This document shows positions 41,801 through 50,073 of a stretch of 64,000 bases of DNA, piece after piece (positions within the stretch are counted from its first letter, which is position 1; each line of letters starts with the position of its first letter). Where the stretch lies: positions 372,001 to 436,000 of the forward strand of contig NZ_JAGIYZ010000001.1 in NCBI RefSeq assembly GCF_017813355.1, in the 5' to 3' direction. The notes below the pieces were generated by a model. It saw only the letters and a list, made by a program, of their open reading frames with translations. It ran no database searches and was not told where the DNA came from. The stretch comes from Roseomonas nitratireducens (GTDB lineage: Bacteria; Pseudomonadota; Alphaproteobacteria; Acetobacterales; Acetobacteraceae). Made by a program: the position numbers and the translations under genes.

Positions 41801-41860
41801 TCCACAAACTGCCACGGAGCCGTGGCGATGTCATGGCAAGGGGGATGGAGACACCTCGCC

Positions 41861-43264
41861 ATGGACCGCACCGCGCCGCCGCTGGAGGTCGCCACCGCCA
41901 CCCCCGGCATCGCCTGGCCGGGCCTGCCCGGCCCTGCAGGAACGTCCCTGCTCGGCCTTCTCTTCCAGCTGGACCGCACGCAATGGTGGCCGGCGGAGCG
42001 GATCGAGGCGGCGCAGCGCCGGCAACTGGCCGCGCTGCTCGACCATGCGCGGGCGGAAGTGCCCTTCTGGCGCGCCCGCCTGCCCGGATTTCCCCCGCCG
42101 GAGGACGCCGCGGCCTTCGAGGCCGCCTGGGCCGCCCTGCCCATCCTGACGCGCGCCGAGATCCAGGCGGCGGATGCCAGCGAGGCGTTGCTCGCCGACC
42201 GCCTGCCCCAGGGCCATGGCGAGTACCGGGAGATCTTCACCTCCGGGTCCACCGGCCGGCCGATCCGCGGCGTGCGCAGCCAGTTGTGGGAACTGGTCTG
42301 GAGCGCCTTCACCCTGCGCGACCATCTCTGGCACCGGCGGGACCTGGCCGGCAGCCTCGCCGTGATCCGGGAGAGCGGCGCGGGCAAGGCGCCGTATCCG
42401 GACGGCGACACGCAGGCGGGCTGGGGGTTCTCCTCCGCCGCGATCTTCGCGACGGGGCCGCTGTTCAGCCTCAACGTCACCACGCCGCCGGCGCTGCAGA
42501 TGGAATGGCTGCGGCGGCGGGACCCGGACTACCTGCTCTCCCACCCCTCCATCCTCGCGCGGCTGGCCGCCGAGGTCGGCGCGCATCCCCTGCCGCGGCT
42601 GAAGCAGGTCGTCGCGATCTCCGAGGCGCTGGCCGAGCCGCAGCGCAAGGCGATCGAGGCCGCCTTCCGCGTGCCCGTGGTCGATGTCTATTCGACGCGG
42701 GAAGCCGGCTACCTCGCCCTGCAATGCCCCGACCATGCCGGGCTGCACGTGCAGTCCGAAGGGCTGCGGCTGGAGGTGCTGCGCGACGACGGCACGCCCT
42801 GCGCGGCCGGGGAGGTCGGGCGCGTCGTCGTGACGCCGCTGCACAACCTCGCCATGCCGCTGATCCGCTACGAGATCGGCGACCTGGCCGAGGCCGGCGC
42901 GCCCTGCCCCTGCGGGCGCGGGCTGCCGGTGCTCAACCGCGTCATGGGGCGGCGGCAGAACATGCTGCGCCTGGCCGATGGCGGGCGGCGCTGGCCGCTG
43001 CTGTCCTCGGGCGACATCGAGAAGCTGGTCGCCGCCGCGCCGGCGCTGCGGCAATACCGCATCGTGCAGACGGGCTTCGACGCGCTGACGGTGATGCTCG
43101 CCGTGGCGCGGCCGCTGACGGACGCCGAGCGCGCCGCCGTCATCGCCTGGGCGCGGGGCAAGTTCGGCGAAGGCTTCGCCGTGGCGGTCGAGACGATGGA
43201 CGAACTGCCGAAATCCGCCGCCGGCAAGGTCGAGGACTTTATCTGCGAGGTGCCGGAAGGCTGA
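41861..43264 (+). CDS. PaaK/CapK-family adenylate-forming enzyme
   Basis: 467 residues from the ATG at 41861; the nearest alternatives are 41828 and a GTG at 41822. An ANL-type nucleotide-binding loop (EIFTSGSTGRPIRGVRS) is followed by LLSHPSILARLAAEV, VVAISEALAEPQRKAIEAAF, VVDVYSTREAGYLALQC and a zinc-site-like CPCGRGLPVL, then MGRRQNML. The family contains phenylacetate-CoA ligase and CapK proteins. Lack of the full PaaK set around it makes phenylacetate unlikely. It activates a carboxylic acid with ATP; the substrate is unknown. Confidence 0.82.
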   Translation: MDRTAPPLEVATATPGIAWPGLPGPAGTSLLGLLFQLDRTQWWPAERIEAAQRRQLAALLDHARAEVPFWRARLPGFPPPEDAAAFEAAWAALPILTRAEIQAADASEALLADRLPQGHGEYREIFTSGSTGRPIRGVRSQLWELVWSAFTLRDHLWHRRDLAGSLAVIRESGAGKAPYPDGDTQAGWGFSSAAIFATGPLFSLNVTTPPALQMEWLRRRDPDYLLSHPSILARLAAEVGAHPLPRLKQVVAISEALAEPQRKAIEAAFRVPVVDVYSTREAGYLALQCPDHAGLHVQSEGLRLEVLRDDGTPCAAGEVGRVVVTPLHNLAMPLIRYEIGDLAEAGAPCPCGRGLPVLNRVMGRRQNMLRLADGGRRWPLLSSGDIEKLVAAAPALRQYRIVQTGFDALTVMLAVARPLTDAERAAVIAWARGKFGEGFAVAVETMDELPKSAAGKVEDFICEVPEG

Positions 43265-43271
43265 CCGCGCC

Positions 43272-43844
43272 TCAGCCCGCCGTCGCCTTCGCCATCTCGG
43301 CAGGGCGTTCCAGCTCGAACCACACGCAGGCTTCCTCCCGCCCGCGCGCGGGGCACCAGATGCGGCCTTCCCCGAGCGAGGACATGCCCAGCAGCCGCGC
43401 GATGCCGAGAGAGGCGTCGTTGTCCCCCTGCACCGCCGCGCGCAGCGTCGCCACGTCCAGCAGCGCGAAGGCGTGCCGCACCGCGGCCGGCGCCGCCTCG
43501 CTCATGTAGCCATGGCCCTGGAAGGCATCGCCGAGCCAGTAGGTGACCAGCGCCACGCTGTCCTCCCCCGGCGCGCGGGAGATGCTGATCCAGCCCATCA
43601 CCACGCCGTCGGACAGGCGTTCGATGACGAAGGGCAGGGAGCGCCGCTGCGCCGCGGCCACGCGCACGCCGGCGATGCGGTCGGCGGCCATCGGCACGGT
43701 GTAGGGATAGGGCCAGGAGGCGAGGCGGCGGCTGATCGCCTCGTTCATCAGGCCGGAAATGGCGGCCGCGTCACGTTCCTCGGCGCAACGCAGCCGCAGG
43801 CGATCGGTCTCTATGGCAGGAAGCGACTGCGGCAGCACAACCAT
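43272..43844 (-). CDS. GNAT acetyltransferase, RimJ/RimL type
   Basis: 190 residues. It opens with IETDRLRLRCAEERDAAAISGLMN, the RimJ/RimL N-terminal pattern, then VALVTYWLGDAFQGHGYMSEAAPAAVRHAF (acetyl-CoA binding, Q-G-x-G) and AAVQGDNDASLGIARLLGM. It may acetylate a protein N-terminus or a small molecule. It lies 24 bases upstream of nothing co-oriented except the aldehyde dehydrogenase end, whose transcription would run into it. Confidence 0.88.
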   Translation of the reverse strand: MVVLPQSLPAIETDRLRLRCAEERDAAAISGLMNEAISRRLASWPYPYTVPMAADRIAGVRVAAAQRRSLPFVIERLSDGVVMGWISISRAPGEDSVALVTYWLGDAFQGHGYMSEAAPAAVRHAFALLDVATLRAAVQGDNDASLGIARLLGMSSLGEGRIWCPARGREEACVWFELERPAEMAKATAG

Positions 43845-43868
43845 GTGGGGAGGATGGACCCGGACAAT

Positions 43869-45209
43869 TCAGCGCACCAGCATCCTTAACACACGTTCTG
43901 CAACCGGTGCATGTGGTCGGTCGAAGATTCGCGCGAGAGAAAAGCGTCCGTGACGCACCCGTGATCTCAAATTCGAGAAAGTCCGGAAGCCGTCCTCCCC
44001 ATGCGTCCGGCCGATGCCGGAGGCGCCGACGCCGCCGAAGGCGAGGTCGGGGAAGGCCACATGCTCCACGCAGCGCCCGGTCACGATGGCACCCGACCGC
44101 GTGCCGGCGGCGACCGCCGCTTCCTCGGCTGACGTCGCGCCGAACAGATAGATGGCGAGCGGGGCGGGGCGTGCCGCGACCCAGGCCAGCGCGGCCGGCA
44201 GGTCGGCCGCCTCGACGACCGGCAGGATGGGGCCGAAGACTTCCTCCCGCAGCAGGGGCGATCCCTCCGGCGCCTCGGCCAGCGCGACGGCGCGGCGGCG
44301 GCCGGGCCCGTCGGCGCCGAGCGGCGTGAGCTTCGCGCCCTCCGCCAGGCGGTCGAGCCGCGCGGCCTGCGACGGGTTCGCCAGCGCGGTCTCCGGCGGC
44401 GCGACATCCGCGGCGCGGCAGGCGGCCTCGAAGGCGGCGCGCGCATGGCCCACCAGCAGCACCGTGTCGGGGGCGACGCAGGTCTGCCCGGCATTGAGCG
44501 ACTTGCCGATCAGGATGTCGTGCGCGGCGCGCGCGAGATCCGCCCCCGGCAGTACGATGGCCGGGCATTTGCCGCCCAGTTCCAGCGTGACGGGCACGAG
44601 GTTGGCGGCGGCGGCGAGCGCGACGCGCCGCCCGGTCTCGGTCCCCCCCGTGAACACGAGGTGATCCCACGGCTGCGCCGCGAAATCCGCCGCGACCGAT
44701 GCGTCGCCCGTGACGCAGCGCGCCATGTCCGCCCCGAGCGCGGCATCGAGCAGCGCCGCGATTTCCGCCGCGCAGCGCGGCGCGTGTTCCGACGGCTTCA
44801 CCACCACGCGGTTGCCGGCCGCGAGCGCGTCGACCGCCGGCACCAGGGTGAGCTGCACCGGGTAGTTCCACGGCCCGATGATGCCGACGACCCCTTTCGG
44901 CACGGGTTCCGTCCAGGCCCGCGCGGGCAGGAAGGGGAAGGGCACGTGCGCGGCGCGCGGCCGCGCCCAGCGGGCGACGCGACGGCGGGCGTGGATCGCG
45001 CAATCGGCCACCAGCAGCACGTCGGCGAGCAGCGTTTCCGCCCGCGACCTCCCGCCGAAATCGGCCGCGGCCGCGTCGGCGATGGCATGCGCGCGGCGCT
45101 TCACCTCGGCGGCGAGGCGCGCAAGCAGTTCCCGCCGCCGCGCGATGCCGGGCGCGCCGTCGCGCGCCTCGGCGGCGCGCAGGGCGGCGAGGGCCTCGGC
45201 GGGGGTCAT
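43869..45209 (-). CDS. Aldehyde dehydrogenase of the C30 carotenoid cluster
   Basis: 446 residues, short for the superfamily and like the coniferyl/fatty-aldehyde type. N115 (GPWNYPVQ), E210 (TLELGGK) and C244 (NAGQTCVAPD) are the catalytic residues. In staphylococci and Methylomonas an enzyme of this type (AldH/CrtNc) oxidises diaponeurosporenal to the acid. Here it is the last gene of the cluster, its ATG overlapping the hpnE stop, which supports the same role. The C-terminal RFSLARIFDRPHAP may be a membrane-association tail. Confidence 0.85.
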   Translation of the reverse strand: MTPAEALAALRAAEARDGAPGIARRRELLARLAAEVKRRAHAIADAAAADFGGRSRAETLLADVLLVADCAIHARRRVARWARPRAAHVPFPFLPARAWTEPVPKGVVGIIGPWNYPVQLTLVPAVDALAAGNRVVVKPSEHAPRCAAEIAALLDAALGADMARCVTGDASVAADFAAQPWDHLVFTGGTETGRRVALAAAANLVPVTLELGGKCPAIVLPGADLARAAHDILIGKSLNAGQTCVAPDTVLLVGHARAAFEAACRAADVAPPETALANPSQAARLDRLAEGAKLTPLGADGPGRRRAVALAEAPEGSPLLREEVFGPILPVVEAADLPAALAWVAARPAPLAIYLFGATSAEEAAVAAGTRSGAIVTGRCVEHVAFPDLAFGGVGASGIGRTHGEDGFRTFSNLRSRVRHGRFSLARIFDRPHAPVAERVLRMLVR

Positions 45210-46435
45210 GCGCGGCCCCGCGGCAGCAGCGCCTTCGCGGCCGCCTCGCCCGACCGCGCCGCGGCCTCGATCGTCGCGGGCAGGCCGTGCCAGGTCCAGT
45301 CGCCGGCCAAGGCGAGGTTCTTCAGCGGCCGGCGCGGCGCATGCGGCGGGATGCCGACGCCGTGGCGCGGCGTGGCGCGGCGTTCCTTCACCGCGCGGCA
45401 GGGGGGCGTTGCCTCGGGCCAGTCGCCGGCCAGGGCAAAGGCCTGCGCGGCGCGGCGGATTTCCGCCCAGGCGCGGGGGGCGAGGGTCTCCACGGCTTCC
45501 TCCGTTTCCGCATCCGCGGCGCTGACCGTCACGCTCACGCCCGAAGGCCGCGCCAGCACCCATTGGCACAGGCCGCCGACGAGCCCGACGAAGCGCACCG
45601 GGCCTTCGCCCGCGCGCGCGAAATGCAGGTTCAGGATCGGCGCGTGGCGTTCGGGCACCTTCAGCCCGGTGATCAGCCGCGCGGCTTCCCAGGGCGGCAG
45701 GGCGAGGACCACCTGGTCCTGCTCGGCGAGCGCGACCGTCTCCTCCCCCAGGTGCAGCGCCGTGGCACGGCCATCGGCCTGCGTCATCGCGCGCAGCCGG
45801 CTGCCGAAGCGGATCGTCGCACCCGCGGCTTCCAGCGTGGCGAGCGCGGGGGCGATCATGTCCGGCCCCAGCCCGTCCCGCGCGACCAGCAGCCGCGCCG
45901 CGCCCGCCCCGCCGAGCCGCCGCAGCACCTGCCCCAGCCGCGCGGAGGAGGCTTCGGCCACCGGCGTGTTCAGCGCGGCGACGGTCAGCGGCTCCACGAA
46001 GCCGCGCAGCAATGCGGGGTGCTTCGCCAGCGCCTCGGCCACCGGCCGGTCGGTCAGCGGCAGCGCCATGCCGAGCAGCGCGAGCAGCCCCCCCGCGGTC
46101 AGCCCCGGCGGGCGCAGCGCCGGGTCGCGCCAGGCGAGCGGCGAGGCCGCGATGCGCCGTGCCGCTCCGTCCGCGAGGTCGAGCACCGGCAGCCCCCCGG
46201 GTTCCGGTTCCACCCAGCCCGCGCGCGCGCCGATCGCGTCCAGGAAGCGCAGCGCGGCGTGGTTCGCGCCCATCAGCGCATGGGTGCCGTTGTCCGTCCC
46301 GTCGGGCAGGGCGCGGCAGCGGCCGCCGGCGACGGGCGTCGCCTCGTGCAGCGTCACGGCGCAGCCGCCGCGCGCGAGCGCCAGGGCGGCGACGAGCCCC
46401 GCCACGCCCGCGCCGACCACATGCGCCCGCGCCAT
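45206..46435 (-). CDS. hpnE: Hydroxysqualene dehydroxylase HpnE
   Basis: 409-residue FAD-dependent amine-oxidase-like protein. The dinucleotide fold GAGVAGLVAALALARGG (8-24) and the ATPVAGGRCRALPD motif that follows are typical, and the C-terminal NLALAGDWTWHGLPATIEAAARSG is the flavin-binding end. HpnE reduces hydroxysqualene to squalene, the third step of the HpnCDE route. It is two bases downstream of the HpnCD fusion gene and overlaps the aldehyde dehydrogenase gene. The sequence also resembles phytoene desaturases, but HpnC and HpnD as neighbours decide the call. Confidence 0.85.
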   Translation of the reverse strand: MARAHVVGAGVAGLVAALALARGGCAVTLHEATPVAGGRCRALPDGTDNGTHALMGANHAALRFLDAIGARAGWVEPEPGGLPVLDLADGAARRIAASPLAWRDPALRPPGLTAGGLLALLGMALPLTDRPVAEALAKHPALLRGFVEPLTVAALNTPVAEASSARLGQVLRRLGGAGAARLLVARDGLGPDMIAPALATLEAAGATIRFGSRLRAMTQADGRATALHLGEETVALAEQDQVVLALPPWEAARLITGLKVPERHAPILNLHFARAGEGPVRFVGLVGGLCQWVLARPSGVSVTVSAADAETEEAVETLAPRAWAEIRRAAQAFALAGDWPEATPPCRAVKERRATPRHGVGIPPHAPRRPLKNLALAGDWTWHGLPATIEAAARSGEAAAKALLPRGRA

Positions 46436-46437
46436 GG

Positions 46438-48063
46438 TCAGCGCGCCGCCACGGGCGCGAGGCGCAGCGCATAGGCCGCCATGCGCGCCTTCTCCCCCGC
46501 CGTCAGCCGCGGCCGGGCGCGCGGCGGGCCGAAGCCGCGCGCGACCAGCCGGTCGAAGATGCGGCGATAGGCCCACATCATGATGCGCGCGGGCAGCAGC
46601 GCCGGGTTGTCGAAGGCGGCGAGTTCCGCCTCCGCCCGCGCGAAGCCCTGTTCGGCCTGCGCCGCCAGCACGCGCGCGGCCGCCGCGAGGCCGGGTGCCG
46701 CCAGCATCGCCGCGGGCGGGCCTTCCGCCACGCCATGGGCGGCGAGCAGGTCGCGCGGCACGTAGACGCGGTCGCGCGCCGCGTCCTCGTCCATGTCGCG
46801 CAGGATGTTCACCAGCTGCAGCGTGCGGCCGAGGGCGAGGCCGAAATCCGCCGCTTCCGGCGCGCCGAAGATGCGCACCGCCATCGCCCCGACGCTGCCC
46901 GCGACCCGCCGGCAATACAGGTCGAGCGCCGCGCCGTCGGCGATGCGCAGCGCGGGCGCGGCATCCGTCTCCATGCCCGCGATCATCGCCTCGCATTCCT
47001 CGACCGGCAGCGCGTAGCGGTCGCGCGCGCGGGCGAGCTCGCGCGACAGCGCGCAGTCGGGCCGCGCGAGCTTGCCGCGCCAGTCCTGCAGGAAGCGGCG
47101 CTTCTCCGCTTCCGGCATGGCGCCGTCGGCGATGTCGTCCACCGCCCGGCAGAAGGCATAGACGGCCCAGAGCGCGCGCCGCCGGTCGCCGCGCAGCGCC
47201 GACATCCCCCGCGCGAAGGAGGACCCGGCGGCGGCGACGCGCGCGCGCACCAGCGCGGCATCGGATGGGCCGCGGAAGGGCGCGCCGGCGAAGGCGCGGG
47301 CGAAATCCGCGCGGCCCAGCGCCACGCGCCCGAGCACGGGGTCGGCCGCGCGCAGCCGCGCGAGCAGCCGCCGCGCCAGCGCGATGGTCACCGTCGATTC
47401 CATCGCCAGCCGCGCCGAGCGCAGCAGCCGCGGCAGCGCCGCCGCCGCGTCGAGCCGTTCCTCCACGCGGTCCAGCGCGGCGTCGAGCACGGCGCGGCGC
47501 TCGGCGTTGGCGGGGTCGAAGAAGGCGGCCTCGCCGCCCGCCAGCGCCATCCACGCTTCGGGGAGGTAGATGCGGTCGATCGCCTCGCGGTCGGGGACCA
47601 GGTCCTGCAGGTGGTTGAGGATCTGCAGGGCGGTGCAGAGCGCATCCGCGGACTCGACCGCGCCGGGGGCGGCTTCGCCATGCAGGCGCAGCAGCATCCG
47701 CCCGACGGGGTTGGCGGAGGCGGCGCAATAGGCTTCCAGCGCCGCCCAGTCGGCGTAGCGGCGCTGCGTCGCATCCTGGCGGAAGGCGGCGAGCATCGCG
47801 CGCGCTTCCTCCGTGCCGCAGCCGCTGTCGTGGATCGGGCGGGCGGCGGGGTCGGCGGTGGCGGGGTCGTCGAGCGCGCGTTCGAGGGCTGCGAGACGGT
47901 CGAGCTTTTCGGCGGGCGTCAGCGATGACGAATCCGCGACGTCATCCGCCGTGCGCACGAAGCGGTAGAAGCCGAGCACCTTCGGGCGCAGCGCGCGCGA
48001 CATCAGCAGCGAGGCGACGGGGAAGTTCTCGCTGGTGGAATCGCGGGTGGGGGTGTCGGTCAT
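46438..48063 (-). CDS. Fused HpnC-HpnD squalene-pathway synthase
   Basis: 541 residues made of two trans-isoprenyl diphosphate synthase-like domains. The N-terminal half (1-265) is HpnC-like: SENFPVASLL (11-20), first Asp motif D40-D41-x-x-D44 in FVRTADDVADS, second at HLQDLVPDRE (D154, D158) and YLP. The C-terminal half (270-541) is HpnD-like: SSFARGMSALRGDRRRALWAVYAFCRAVDD (D309-D310-x-x-D313) and NILRDMDEDAARDRVYVP (D423, D427). HpnD makes presqualene diphosphate from two farnesyl diphosphates and HpnC converts it to hydroxysqualene. In most genomes these are separate genes. Both catalytic motifs are intact in both halves. No joint or frameshift is visible. Confidence 0.88.
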   Translation of the reverse strand: MTDTPTRDSTSENFPVASLLMSRALRPKVLGFYRFVRTADDVADSSSLTPAEKLDRLAALERALDDPATADPAARPIHDSGCGTEEARAMLAAFRQDATQRRYADWAALEAYCAASANPVGRMLLRLHGEAAPGAVESADALCTALQILNHLQDLVPDREAIDRIYLPEAWMALAGGEAAFFDPANAERRAVLDAALDRVEERLDAAAALPRLLRSARLAMESTVTIALARRLLARLRAADPVLGRVALGRADFARAFAGAPFRGPSDAALVRARVAAAGSSFARGMSALRGDRRRALWAVYAFCRAVDDIADGAMPEAEKRRFLQDWRGKLARPDCALSRELARARDRYALPVEECEAMIAGMETDAAPALRIADGAALDLYCRRVAGSVGAMAVRIFGAPEAADFGLALGRTLQLVNILRDMDEDAARDRVYVPRDLLAAHGVAEGPPAAMLAAPGLAAAARVLAAQAEQGFARAEAELAAFDNPALLPARIMMWAYRRIFDRLVARGFGPPRARPRLTAGEKARMAAYALRLAPVAAR

Positions 48064-48076
48064 CGCGGCGAAGGGT

Positions 48077-48132
48077 GGGGGGGAGAAGGGAACTTCTCCC
48101 CCCCATACCCCCCCTCAACCTTCTTTGCGACC
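48077..48132. repeat. Palindromic repeat inside the carotenoid cluster
   Basis: The hairpin GGGGGGGAGAAGGG-AACTTCTCCCCCCC is followed by CCCCCCCTCAACCTTCTTTGCGACC, nearly identical to 23545-23602. It lies between the glycosyltransferase stop and the HpnCD ATG, the only sizeable gap (94 bases) in an otherwise overlapping gene row. It may end part of the upstream transcription or set relative expression. Confidence 0.75.
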
Positions 48133-48157
48133 GGGGGAGGATCCGGCGCGCGGGCGC

Positions 48158-49261
48158 TCACGTCGCCTCGGGCGCGGCATAGGCACGGCCCTTCCAGCCT
48201 TCCTTCCGGCCCATCAGGAAGCGGACGAGGGCGGTCCACTGGATGGCCAGCGCGACCAGCACGGCGACGGGATGCAGCAGGATCGTCCAGGACGGTTCGC
48301 GCGCGCGGCGCGTGATCGCCATGCGCAGGCCGAACACCATGGCGAGCGCGATCGCCGCCTGCCAGGCGGGCAGCAGGAAGAAGGGCCACAGATGCGCGCC
48401 CGCCAGCACCACCGTCCAGACCGGCAGGCCGACCGGCGTCGCCATGCCTTCGCGCGCGTTCTTGAGGAAGCCGCGCCAGGCCTCGGCGAAATCCCGGTAC
48501 ATGCGGCAGGTCGCCACGCCGCTGCCCTCCACGATCTCGGTCCGGTGGCCGCGCGCGCGCAGCAGCCGCGCGAACTTCAGCCCGTCATGCAGCGTGGTGC
48601 GCAGCGCGCCGTGCCCGCCCACGGCTTCATAGGCGCCACGCTCGAACATCATCATCTGGCCGCAGCCGGCGGCGAAGCCGGGATGGCGCGTGAAGGCGCG
48701 CCCGCCGCCCGGCAGGTAGCCCACCAGCAGCAGGTTGATCATCGGCACCGTCACGCCTTCGCCCCAGGTGAGCATGACCTGGCGCGGCACGCCGCTGACG
48801 AGGCCGAGGCGCTGGCGCGCCATGTGGCCCGACAGCGCGGCGGCGGCGCGCGGTTCCAGCCGCACATCGGCGTCGATGAACAGGAAATGCGTCCCCCGCG
48901 CGGCTTCGGCCAGCCGCGCGCAGGCGTGCATCTTGCCAGACCAGCCTTCGGGCAGCGCCGGCGCCTCGACCAGCCGCACGCGCGGATCGGCCGCGGCGAT
49001 GCGGCGTACGATGTCGGGCGTGCCGTCGGTCGAGCCATCGTCCATCACGACGACCTCGATCGCCACGCCCTGCTGCGCGAGCGCGGCGGCGAGGCAGCCC
49101 TCGATGTTCGTGGCCTCGTCGCGCGCGGGGATCAGGATGGACACCAGCGCGCCGTCCGGCACGGCGCCCTGCGGCCCGCGCACCAGGCGCAGGTTGATCG
49201 CGCCGAGCGCGGCCGGGAAGATGGCCAGCGCGAAGGCGATCCAGGCATAGTCGAGGCTCAC
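48158..49261 (-). CDS. Family 2 glycosyltransferase, putative carotenoid glycosylation
   Basis: 367 residues from a GTG that overlaps the acyltransferase stop (GTGA). An N-terminal helix, then the GT2 domain: VSILIPARDEATNIEGCL (40-57), VVMDDGSTDGTPDIV (71-85), LPEGWSGKMHACARLA, and DAD at 130-132 (FLFIDADVRLEP). Two to three C-terminal helices follow. Similarity in layout to CrtQ-type enzymes, which glucosylate diaponeurosporenoate, together with the neighbours, suggests esterification of a C30 carotenoid acid with a sugar. A hopanoid role (HpnB-like) is the alternative, but no cyclase is present. Confidence 0.82.
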   Translation of the reverse strand: MSLDYAWIAFALAIFPAALGAINLRLVRGPQGAVPDGALVSILIPARDEATNIEGCLAAALAQQGVAIEVVVMDDGSTDGTPDIVRRIAAADPRVRLVEAPALPEGWSGKMHACARLAEAARGTHFLFIDADVRLEPRAAAALSGHMARQRLGLVSGVPRQVMLTWGEGVTVPMINLLLVGYLPGGGRAFTRHPGFAAGCGQMMMFERGAYEAVGGHGALRTTLHDGLKFARLLRARGHRTEIVEGSGVATCRMYRDFAEAWRGFLKNAREGMATPVGLPVWTVVLAGAHLWPFFLLPAWQAAIALAMVFGLRMAITRRAREPSWTILLHPVAVLVALAIQWTALVRFLMGRKEGWKGRAYAAPEAT

Positions 49262-50073
49262 CGTGCGTCTCCCGTCTGATGGTCGTGGCGGGGGTCGAAG
49301 CGTTCTCCGCGCATCGTTGCCCGCAGGCGGCGCCACAATTGATAGACGCCGCCCATGCCTTCCTTGCCCTGCACCAGCGTCTCGAACCTGGCCGGATCGC
49401 GGGAGATCGCATCTTCCGTGAGCCGGTCGCAGACCGCGCCGAGCGCGGCGGACAGATGGGCCGTGCGTGCATCCCGTTCCAGGTCCAGCAGCGTCGCCGC
49501 CGGGATCGGCTCGCCGAAGGCGACGAGCATCTCGGCCTTGCGCTCCGACCAGAAGGGGTAGTCGAACGCGAGCGGGACGAAATGCGCGCCCGGCGCCATC
49601 TCCGGCAGGCGCGTCATGCCCGGCGCGATGGGGATGGGCCGCTCCCGCGGGTCGCAGAAGCGTCCCGGGGCGTTCATCCACAGGATGTGCGAGGGGTCCT
49701 TCAGCACATGCTCGGCCGTGCGCAGGAAGGCGACGGTGCCGCGCGACGAGCCGGTCTCGATCCCGAAGACGCCGAGCCGCCGCATGAAGGCGTATTTGTC
49801 GAGCGCCCATTCCGCCATGGGCGTGAACAGCGGCCGGTCCTTCAGCAGCCGGCGGTACAGCAGCATGAAGGCCACGCCGTCCCACCAGGACGGGTGGTTG
49901 GCGAAGATCACCGCCGGGGCGCCGCGCGGCACCGCCGGCAGGCCCCATTTCGCGATGCGCACCGCGCGCATGTGCGTGCGCGTGAAGCGCGTGAACATGA
50001 AGTTGAAGAAGTCGAGGTGACGCTCCGAGCGGAGCGTCACCGGGTCACGGTGCGGCTTGGACGCCCGCGCCAT
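49258..50073 (-). CDS. PlsC-type acyltransferase of the carotenoid cluster
   Basis: 271 residues. The HX4D motif is NHPSWWD (59-65; H60, D65), followed by an FFxEGTR-equivalent replaced by HILWMNAPGRFCDP and then the PLAFDYPFWSERKAEMLV block. Members of this family acylate glycerophosphates; in C30-carotenoid clusters an acyltransferase finishes the glycosyl ester with a fatty acid. Its ATG shares one base with the upstream desaturase stop (TAATG). Membrane-associated. Confidence 0.82.
   Translation of the reverse strand: MARASKPHRDPVTLRSERHLDFFNFMFTRFTRTHMRAVRIAKWGLPAVPRGAPAVIFANHPSWWDGVAFMLLYRRLLKDRPLFTPMAEWALDKYAFMRRLGVFGIETGSSRGTVAFLRTAEHVLKDPSHILWMNAPGRFCDPRERPIPIAPGMTRLPEMAPGAHFVPLAFDYPFWSERKAEMLVAFGEPIPAATLLDLERDARTAHLSAALGAVCDRLTEDAISRDPARFETLVQGKEGMGGVYQLWRRLRATMRGERFDPRHDHQTGDAR

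Noticed and set aside
41861-43264. Phenylacetate-CoA ligase of a phenylacetate pathway
   Set aside because: The protein has the PaaK fold and P-loop, but no paaABCDE or thiolase genes are present, so only the family level is claimed.
45206-46435. Phytoene desaturase (CrtI) identity for the HpnE protein
   Set aside because: It has the amine-oxidase/desaturase flavin motifs, but its 409-residue length and position between HpnCD and the aldehyde dehydrogenase fit HpnE better; the longer 526-527-residue proteins are the desaturases.
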